Shown here one piece after another: positions 56,531-64,000 of a DNA stretch of 64,000 nucleotides. The stretch spans positions 48,253,001 through 48,317,000 of the forward strand of contig NC_091256.1 in NCBI RefSeq assembly GCF_042477335.2, given 5' to 3'. This DNA comes from Ovis canadensis (Eukaryota > Chordata > Mammalia > Artiodactyla > Bovidae). Position 1 is the first letter of the stretch. Each line of letters opens with the position of its first letter. A program made the position numbers and the translations under genes. Below the pieces are notes generated by a model, which saw only the letters and a list, made by a program, of their open reading frames with translations, made no database searches and had not been told where the DNA came from.

Positions 56531-56818
56531 AATTAAAAAGGGAACTTTACTTGTTTTCAGCTGTTCTGGATCTTCATCGCTGCGCTTGGGCTTTCTCTAG
56601 TTGCAGTGATCCGGGTCTACTCTCCAGTTGCCCTCCGTGGGCTTCTCATTGCCGTGCTTCCCTTGTTGCAGAGCATGGGCTGCAGGGTCCGTGGGCTCAG
56701 CAGTTGTGGCTTGTGGGCCCAGCTGCCTCGTGGCATGTGGGATCTTCCCAGACCAGAGATCAAACCGATGTCTCCTGCACTGGCAGGTAGACTCTTCAAT
56801 GGACCACCTGGGAAGCCC
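56531..56818 (-). repeat. CHR-2-type SINE
   Basis: Reverse CHR-2: gctttctctagttgcagtga, gctcagcagttgtggcttgt, tggcatgtgggatcttccca, ccacctgggaagccc. tataattt flanks both sides (56519 and 56819). Confidence 0.87.
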
Positions 56819-56826
56819 TATAATTT

Positions 56827-57298
56827 CTTAAATTAACATAAATGAGAAATGATAAAAGCACACACACACACACACAGACGCACACAGGTGTTTTAGGTAA
56901 GAGCATATGTCCCCTAGTTAGAGATGTGAATGTATTTTTTAAAATCTAAATGCTTGCGGAATCAAACCCCTAATTAGAAACAAGCCTCCCAATTAAATTC
57001 TCTCCTCCTCAGTACAACAGGAAGGAGTCCTTCAATGGCTACTCCAGCCTTTCTGTCTGTTTAACTGTATGATTTAACCTGAAAATTAGGAGTTTAAATA
57101 TTTCTTCAGCTGTGACGGTCATTTACATTAAGCCACATTTTTGTTTAATAATGGCTGTTATGTTGAAATCTGATTGTTGACCTTGAATTTAATTGGTTCA
57201 TACGCCCAATGGACAGCTTTTCTGTACCATATGAAGCACTGCAGTGGATGAAAATAGTTACCCAAACTTCCTCTTGTACCATATATTCTAAGCACATT
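56827..57298. other. Repeat-free stretch with a short (CA)n
   Basis: A (CA)n tract at 56860-56888, then repeat-free sequence containing several TAATTA/AATTAA motifs (56969-57000). A non-coding regulatory role is conceivable but unproven. Confidence 0.4.
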
Positions 57299-57307
57299 TA
57301 GGGTAAT

Positions 57308-57517
57308 GTGTATGCGTGCGTCTCAGTCACGTCTGACTCTGCAGCCTCATGGACTGTAGCCCGCCAGGCTCCTCTGTGCATGGAAATTTCCAGGCAAGAA
57401 TACTGGAATGGATTGCAATTTCCTTCTTCAGGGAATCTTTCCAAACTGGGGATCAAAGCTACATCTCCTGCATTGCAGGTGGATTCTTTACTGCTGTGTC
57501 AGCTGGGAAGCTCCATA
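57308..57517 (-). repeat. Bov-tA SINE with 9-bp TSD
   Basis: Reverse Bov-tA. tagggtaat is exact at 57299-57307 and 57518-57526. Confidence 0.92.
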
Positions 57518-57959
57518 TAGGGTAATAAACTCTCTTAATGATTTCCAAGTTATAATCAGGGATAATCTTGATTCGGTGCCTGTTTTTTAAACACAATAGG
57601 ATAAAGAAAGAGGCAAACACTTCATATGAGGTTATAGGTATAGAATGACGTGAGAGTTGTGGTCTGCTCATTGAAACCTATTTCTACCATTTTTTCACAC
57701 TACTGTCTCATTCTAAGCTTAAAGTCTACTTAAAAGTCTATTTTAGTACAAAGATACACTGAGTTAATCAAGCAATAATTACTCATTCTGTATTCTCAGC
57801 ACTAATTTTCATTAAAACCTGTGTATAATAAAATATATTGATTTTATCCTAAATTTATTTCAGCTGACTTTGGCCTATTATTTTAGTCTTTTAGATCTAC
57901 CTCCCTGGATTGGAATTGGGAATGTTGATCCAGGCACTTTTATTTCAGTCTTGTGTTAG

Positions 57960-58250
57960 CCCCAATTCTATATATTTTTTAAAAATCAAAATGTTGTTGA
58001 TTGAAAATATTTTGTTAGTTTTAGGTATACAGCAAAGTGATTCAGTTATATATGTGTATGTATCTATATTTTCAGATTATTTTCATTATAGATTATTACA
58101 AGATATTGAATATTGTGCTACACAGTAAATCCTATTTTATATATAGTAGCTTGCGCCTGTTGCTCCCACACTCCAAATTCATCCCTCCTCTCCACTCTTT
58201 CCCTTTTGGTAACCATAAGTTTGTTTTCTATGTCTCTCTCTATTTTTTGT
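57960..58250 (-). repeat. L1 3' UTR, antisense
   Basis: tatacagcaaagtgattcag, tattttatatatagtagctt and ggtaaccataagtttgtttt are the reverse of the artiodactyl L1 3' end. Confidence 0.75.
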
Positions 58251-58253
58251 TTT

Positions 58254-58372
58254 CACTGACTCAATGGACATGAGTTTGAGCAAACTCTGGGAGGTAGTGA
58301 AGGACAGGGAAGCCTGGTGTGCTGCAGTCCATGGGATCACAAAGAATTGGACACAACTTAGGGACTGAACAG
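58254..58372 (+). repeat. BovB 3'-terminal fragment
   Basis: cactgactcaatggacatga, gacagggaagcctggtgtgc, then cttagggactgaacagca. Confidence 0.85.
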
Positions 58373-58449
58373 CAATATACTTTTTAATCTCCATTTTTCT
58401 ATAGGATTCTTTGTACTATTATTTATTTATAGGAACTATTCAGGTATTT

Positions 58450-58861
58450 GAGCATTACTTTACTAGCGCGTGAGATGAGTGCAATTGTGCGGTAGTTTGA
58501 GCATTCTTTGGCATTGCCTTTCTTTGGGATTGGAATGAAAATGGACCTTTTCCAGTCCTGTGGCCACTGCTGAGTTTTCCATATTTGCTGGCATATTGAG
58601 TGCAACACTTTCACAGCATCATCTTTCAGGATTTGAAATAGCTCAACTGGAATTCCATCATCTCCACTAGCTATGTTCATAGTGATGCTTTCTACGGCCC
58701 ACTTGACTTCCCATTCCAGGATGTCTGACTCTAGGTGAGTGATCACACTATCATGATTATCTGAGTCATGAAGATCTCTTTTGTACAGTTCTTCTGTGTA
58801 TTCTTGCCACTTCTTCTTAATATCTTCTGCTTCTGTTAGGTCCCTACCATTTCTGTCCTTT
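58450..58861 (-). repeat. Twin-primed BovB, inverted 5' arm
   Basis: Minus-strand BovB RT region (frame at 58423-58746: QDWKRSIFIPIPKKGNAKEC). Its 3'-most base adjoins the left TSD attcaggtattt (58438-58449). Confidence 0.93.
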
Positions 58862-59313
58862 AGTAAAGGCTATGGTTTTTCCAGTAGTCATGTACGGATA
58901 TGAGAGTTGGACTGTGAAGAAAGCTGAGCACCAAAGAATTGATGCTTTTGAACTGTGGTGTTGGAAAAGACTCTTGAGAGTCCCTTGGACTGCAAGGAGA
59001 TCCAACCAGCCCATTCTGAAGGAGATCAACCCTGGGATTTCTTTGGAAGGACTGATGCTAAAGCTGAAACTCCAGTACTTTGGCCACCTCATGTGAAGAG
59101 TTGACTCATTGGAAAAGACTCTGGTGCTGGGAGGGATTGGGGCAGGAGGAGAAGGGGACAACAGAGAGGATGAGATGGCTGGATGGCATCACTGACTCGA
59201 TGGACGTGAGTCTGAGTGAACTGTGGGAGTTGGTGATGGACAGGGAAGCCTGGCGTGCTGCGATTCATGGGGTCGCAAAGAGTAGGACATGACTGAGCGA
59301 CTGAACTGAACTG
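58862..59313 (+). repeat. Twin-primed BovB, 3' arm
   Basis: Sense BovB from aaggctatggtttttccagt to the natural end gactgaactgaactg. Frame 58872-59096 encodes MVFPVVMYGYESWTVKKAEH and the following C-terminal part, broken by a TGA near 59093. The right TSD copy attcaggtattt is at 59314-59325. About a kilobase of BovB between the two arms is absent, judged from the BovB sequence I know. Confidence 0.94.
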
Positions 59314-59325
59314 ATTCAGGTATTT

Positions 59326-59770
59326 ATCACACAAATTTTGTTGATTATAGATGCTCTAAATATTTATCTTTTTGTTCATTGACTTTTCACTTTCTTCATG
59401 TATTTCTGATGGCCAGAAATTCATTATTCAAATATTAATTCAGTCAAATTAATTAGCTCTCTTTCTTTATGTTTTTGGCATCTTAAAAAATATCTTTTTT
59501 TTTACCCTGGTATCATAAATATATTTTCCTGTAACTTGTTCAAAGAGTTTTAGAATTGTGCTTTTCACAGTTATGTCTTCAATCCACTTGGAATTAGTTT
59601 GTGTAGGATATGAGGTGGGAACCCAATTGTGCCAACATCAGGGGTCTTATTGAAAGTATCTTTTTTCTATTGCAATATTATCTCTATTTTATATCAACTT
59701 AACGTATGTGAATAGGCTTGTTTAGGGGCTCTGTATTCTGCTTCAGAAATCTTTTAAAGCTATTTTTATG
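59326..59770 (-). repeat. Old L1 fragment, antisense (target of the BovB)
   Basis: ttgttgattatagatgctct, ttatgtcttcaatccacttg and gaattagtttgtgtaggata are reverse L1. The same element starts before the BovB (58380-58437). Confidence 0.6.
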
Positions 59771-59815
59771 CTAATAAATCCCTTAGACTACAAGTAAATC
59801 AAAACAATCAATTGT

Positions 59816-60106
59816 AAAGGAAAGCAACCCTGAATGTTCATTGGGAGGACTGATGCTGAAGCTGAAGCTCCAATATTTTGGCCACCTGATGCGAAGAACT
59901 GACTCACTGGAAAGACCCTGATGCTGGGAAAGATTGAAGGCAGGAGGAGAAGGGGACAGAAGATGAGATGGTTGGATGGCATCACCAACTCAATGGACAT
60001 GAGTTTGAGTAAGCTCTAGAAGTTGGTGATGGACAGGGAAGCCTGGTGTGCTTCAGTCCATGGGGTCACAAAGAGTTGGACATGACTGAGTGATTGACTG
60101 AACTGA
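59816..60106 (+). repeat. BovB 3' end
   Basis: aagcaaccctgaatgttcat to ttgactgaactgaac, with the C-terminal text frameshifted. The TSD is not clear. Confidence 0.92.
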
Positions 60107-60568
60107 ACAATGGAGAAACTTGCTAGTATCAATTGCTAAATAAAGAATACTGAGTAGCTGGAGTCAGTGATCACCAGTCTTCTCCTAGGACCACACATTC
60201 TAACCTTTTCAATATCTGAGCTGTTATCAAAATACTACTAAAATGTTGAGGTTAAGAACCTGCCTCCTGTTAGATGCATTGACAAGTCAAGTAACAAAGG
60301 AGTTTCCCTGAGTCTTCTTCTTCTGCTGCTTAGTTTTTCCCACAACAACAGAAAATTCTGTTGGATAGATGAATGAATTCCAGTAGCATGTTTAATTTGG
60401 GTTTCTTTTCTTTTCAACTTTTAAATGCCTAGAGTGCAAAAAATCTCCTGGATATACAGTGAAATTTCACACTAAGAGATAATGTCACATTAAATATACC
60501 CTGAAAGAGCCAGATGACAGAAAGTATTTTTAGGATGCATAACTTATCAACTTTCTTCCAAAGATTGT
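60107..60568. other. No recognised gene
   Basis: Anonymous AT-rich sequence. Confidence 0.4.
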
Positions 60569-60745
60569 AATGATAATAGCTTGCACTTATTGCGCATGGA
60601 GTGTGTTCCAGGCACTGAGGTGTTTTACATGGAGTGTATTTAATTCTTACAATACACATCATATGAGGTATATATATTATTATTATTACTCTCATATTGC
60701 CCAAGAAAAATGTGAGGCTCAGAAAGACTAGGAATTTGTTAATTT
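60569..60745 (+). repeat. MIR, long copy
   Basis: taatgataatagcttgcact, gtgttccaggcactgaggtg, attattattattactctcat and gaggctcagaaagactagga follow MIR end to end. Confidence 0.82.
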
Positions 60746-61372
60746 TTCCAGATATAGAAGTGGTAGAAATGAGTTTCTAACTTAGTCAAATATGCTGAAT
60801 TATAGTTAAGAGTCTTCCTTCTTAATACCATGAAATACTCTCACTTGAAGTTTCCCTGTTCTGTTTAATATCATCCACTTTATCTCTGTCCACATGAGAA
60901 TTGAGTGAAAATGAGGCAGGATGATATTTGTGTTAAATGAGATTCCATATTGCTAGCACAGAAAGCCTGGCTCAAGTTGGCGTTTGTAACAGATTTAGAT
61001 AATGTGCCCACTTCCACATGAAAACTGGAGCTGGGGGAACATCATTGGCTCAGGACAGGATGATGTACCCATCCATGAAGCACACACTGTGGCAAGGGGA
61101 AAATGGATAACTGAGATTGCAGTTTAGTCAGTTCCTGAAGCCAGGGATGGGAAAAATCCCATCGAAATCGAATGGCTGCCCCTTGAGCTGAGGAGAGGGG
61201 AAATGGGAATATAGAAGCACAGGGAAATGAAGAAAAATAAGTCAAACAAATGGAATCCTTAGTTCCTTTCCACTAAAAGATTAACACATACATTAAACTG
61301 AAAGAAAGATCATGGTTAGATCGCAAATCTTAATAGAATTCCACTGACAATGTGTGAATTGGCTCTCCACTA
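60746..61372. other. No recognised gene
   Basis: Mixed sequence. The 67-codon minus ORF at 61042-61245 is not recognisable. Confidence 0.4.
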
Positions 61373-61382
61373 GTTGCATTGT

Positions 61383-61594
61383 TGCCTTCCCTATAACTCA
61401 GACAGTAAGAATCTGCCTGCAATATGGGAGACCTGGTTTTGATCCCTAGGTTGGGAAGATCCCCTGGAGAAGGAAGTGGCAACCCACTCCAGTATTCTTG
61501 CCTGGAGAATGCCCATGGACAGAGGACCCAGGCGGGCTACAGTCCATGGGGTCACAAAGAGTTGGACATGACTAAACGACTAAGGACAGCACAG
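61383..61594 (+). repeat. Bov-tA SINE with near-identical TSD
   Basis: Bov-tA. ttgcattgt (61374-61382) and ctgcattgt (61595-61603) flank it. Confidence 0.9.
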
Positions 61595-61603
61595 CTGCAT
61601 TGT

Positions 61604-62045
61604 AACAAATTATTCCAAAATGTATCTGCTTCAAAGAAGCACTTCTGTGAGTCAGTAACCTGAGTATGGCTTAGCTGGCTCAGTGCTTTTTATCGGGTTA
61701 CTGGGGAAAGATCTTCAAAGCTCACTCATGGTTGTTAGTAGAACTTAGCTTTTCCTACGCTGTTGCACTGAGGCAGTTTCTTGTCATGTGGGCCTCTCCT
61801 TAGGGCAGCTCACAGCAGGCATCTGGCTTCCCTGAGAGCAAGCAAGGAAGAGAGCAAAGGAGAATGTCCAGGACAGTCTTTTTATAACCTAATCTTTGAA
61901 GTGACATCTTATTGCTTCCACTTGTATTTTATTCTTTAGAAATGAGTCAGTAAGTCTATCCTTTTCTCAAGAAAGAAGACAGATAAGTGTGAAAATCAAT
62001 CATAAGGTGGGGATCTATGGGGCCATCTTAGAAGCTGCCTACTAT
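61604..62045. repeat. Old dispersed mammalian repeat, family uncertain
   Basis: ctgagtatggcttagctggc, gtcatgtgggcctctcctta, agtctttttataacctaatc and ggccatcttagaagctgcct are phrases I know from a common ancient LTR/MER-type repeat, but I cannot name the family safely. Confidence 0.45.
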
Positions 62046-62046
62046 G

Positions 62047-62687
62047 TATGGGCTTCCCAGGTGGCTCAGTGATAAAGAATCTGTCTGCCAAAGAAAGAGA
62101 TGGGAGTTTGACCCCTGGGTCTGGAAGATTCTTTGGAGAAGGAAATGGCAACCCACTCCAGTATTTGTAAGGTATGGAGTTAGAGTAGGCAAGGTTCAGA
62201 AAAAGAATGGGACTGGCACTCTACAGGAACAGATCACCTTTAATGAGGCAAGAAGGGGCAGCAGTCAGATTATCGAGCTGCTGCACTTATCTAAGAAAAA
62301 AGTAAGTATATATAGGCATGTATGTAGAAAGCTACTGTCTTAAGGGGGCCTGTTCTTCTCCAAGGTTGCTGGGAGTAGTAATCTCTTAAATGGCTAGGGC
62401 AAAGAGTTCTGGAGATGGGCCAGAGGCTGGGCCGGCTTGGAGCTGGGCGTAATCAACCTAATGTCTATTTTTCCTTCAGGTGAGAGAGTTCTTTGTTTTG
62501 CCTCGAATGGTGGGGAGGACCTGGAGGGGAATTTTAATTCCAGGTTACCTTGACCCATGCAACTTTTCTTCAGTATTCTTGCCTGGGAAATCCCAAGGAC
62601 AGAGGAATCTGACAGGGCTACTATCTGTGGGGCCCCAAAAAGAATTGGACATGACTTATCGACTGAAAAAAAAGAAAAAGCAAACAT
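62047..62687 (+). repeat. Bov-tA SINE split by a solo LTR
   Basis: gtatgggcttcccaggtggc to aacccactccagtatt at the left, cttgcctgggaaatcccaag to ggacatgacttatcgactga plus A-rich tail at the right. Removing the LTR and one gtatt restores the SINE exactly across cagtattcttgcctgg. Confidence 0.94.
62166..62572 (-). repeat. Solo LTR of an endogenous retrovirus (407 bp, 5-bp TSD)
   Basis: Bounded by TG...CA and the direct repeat gtatt (62161-62165, 62573-62577). In minus orientation it starts TGAAGAAAAG, has a TATA-like ctatatatac (62306-62315) and an ATTAAA polyadenylation signal (62239-62244) about 60 bases further on, the spacing expected for U3-R. There is no gag/pol/env sequence, so it is a recombined solo LTR. 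The 5-bp duplication and TGAA start suggest class I, which is an inference. Confidence 0.88.
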
Positions 62688-62689
62688 AA

Positions 62690-63350
62690 TGTGTTCATTT
62701 GTATGCAGGTGGGTGGGTGTGTATGTGTGTTTTAGGGATGGTGGGCAGTCAGTGGTTGCACATGGCATGGGCCAAAGGAGTATGAGTTCTTATGAATTTT
62801 TCCTGTTAAGAGTATAGGAGAGTTAAATGATAGTTGTCCCCACAGGAAACATATGACATTCACAAATCGAGAATTTGAGCCAGCTTAGTAAAGTGACTAT
62901 TTCCAAAGGTGTGGTAAGTTAGGTACAGAGAATTGCAAGGAATAGTGCATTACCCGAGAGGTTGAGACAGCTTGGTGTATCTATCATTCTCCTGAGGTCT
63001 GAAGTGGCATGAGGAAGCAGCGGTTACCAGAACTGGGAGGGGGTTTTGTATGAGAAGACCCCAGGGTGGAAGCCATGACTTTTCACCTTATGAAGTAGTC
63101 AGCCAACAGCATCTCAACAGGGAGGGTGCCAGGGGAATAAATATGCTGAATCACTTTCTTCCACCCTTATGCTGGTACCACCCACTGGCAGAACTCAACC
63201 AGAAGCCAGAAGGCAAGACATCCACTAATATGGTCAATACAGTCCAGTCTCCAACCACACACAGTAATGTGGGAACAGCAGACAGTAGATCAGGAGGACA
63301 CTGAGAAGATACCCAGTACAGATTTCAAAGGAGTGCATATGAGGAAAATC
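62690..63350. other. Probable old repeat, otherwise unassigned
   Basis: 63160-63240 (ttatgctggtaccacccact, gaactcaaccagaagccaga) matches wording of a dispersed mammalian repeat whose family I cannot name. A G/T-rich tract lies at 62708-62740. Confidence 0.4.
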
Positions 63351-64000
63351 ATATCCTTAATAGGGAAAAATGAAGAAACAGTCTTCCATGACTAGGTATT
63401 CAGTGCAAGCTAGATGGAAGAGTTTGCTGACAGAGAAAGGTATTTAACATCAGAACAGGCTTTCATATAATTGCGTCTCTTGAAGATCCTCAGAAATGGG
63501 AAACATGCATCCATCTCTAGGAAAAGATTTAGGCAAAACTGAACTGATGAAAGAAGCATGGGTAGCTAAGATGACTTTGAAGGGTCCTTGTAACTTGAGG
63601 ATTTGGCATTCCAGGAGGAGGGATGGAAATCAGGGAACTGGATCTCCTACAAAACATTCACAACTCTTTGAAATGGAAATGAGGCTCTTCCAATTTAGGA
63701 ATCAAATTAAAGCAAGTATTCAGGGTGTTAGCAGGCTGTGCTCCTGCTTGTTTGAAGTGGCAGCTAAAGGAGGGAGGTGTGCTTTTCCCTGGATGAAGCA
63801 GGATCTCGCTCAGCCTGTTTTCATCTTTACTTAGCACCTGCTGGCCAGGAGTGGTGTCGCCCGAGCAATCAGACAGTAGACGTGCCAAGAGTCTGACCTC
63901 CCCGTGTCTGCTGCCCCTCCCCCAAGCCCCATGACACCTCTCCTGATATAGATGGACAGGGGTTGGTTTAAAATGACAGTCTCAAGTTCGTGTAGGAAGA
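63351..64000. other. Unassigned right end of window
   Basis: Higher GC at 63830-63950. ORFs on both strands (63496-63834 plus, 63658-63888 minus) overlap and resemble no protein I know. No splice-flanked exon of the expected next gene was found. Confidence 0.35.

Noticed and set aside
60000-64000. Exons of the next gene upstream of KIFAP3 (NTMT2 in the human map)
   Set aside because: I looked for its methyltransferase motifs and splice-flanked frames and found none. It probably lies beyond the right edge.

Overview
The window is ruminant (bovid or close relative) nuclear DNA. The evidence is the repeat content. There are about forty tRNA-derived Bov-tA / Bov-A / Bov-A2 SINEs, several RTE-class BovB LINEs, artiodactyl L1 3' ends and CHR-type cetartiodactyl SINEs, over a background of old mammalian L1M, L2, MIR, MLT1 and MLT2 elements. 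No prokaryotic, viral or plasmid gene organisation is present.

Only one host gene can be supported. Exon 1 of KIFAP3 (kinesin-2 accessory subunit) lies on the minus strand at the left end, with its start codon at 1733-1735 and its splice donor at 1703/1702. It sits in a CpG island (about 1560-2130) that carries a perfect NRF1-type palindrome. Positions 1-1703 are the beginning of intron 1 and the rest of the gene lies off the left edge. Everything from about 2150 to 64000 is upstream intergenic DNA. I found no exon of a further gene, and almost every ORF longer than about 80 codons lies in a LINE, SINE or LTR.

Layout: 2.3-9 kb holds a U6 snRNA retropseudogene fused to an L1 3' end and a cluster of old, antiparallel L1 fragments. 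9-21 kb holds SINE clusters, a 3 kb antisense L1 and a BovB with clean target-site duplications (TSDs). 21-25.2 kb holds an LTR-like segment with a SINE that carries a 50-bp templated insertion, a MaLR LTR and an L1 3' half. 25-31 kb holds a CHR SINE, a young twin-primed L1 with reverse-transcriptase and C-terminal reading frames, and another BovB. 31-42 kb holds an MLT2-like LTR, an L1 interrupted by both a SINE and a 1.8 kb BovB, and an old antisense L1 broken by a 1.6 kb BovB. 42-57.5 kb holds SINEs, L2/MIR fossils and stretches without recognised repeats. 58-60 kb holds a twin-primed BovB and another BovB tail. 62 kb holds a solo LTR inserted inside a SINE.

There is no gene-cooperation story here. 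The window is best read as a record of retrotransposition mechanisms (TPRT, twin priming, template switching, microhomology joining) and of one local templated repair event beside a housekeeping-type promoter.
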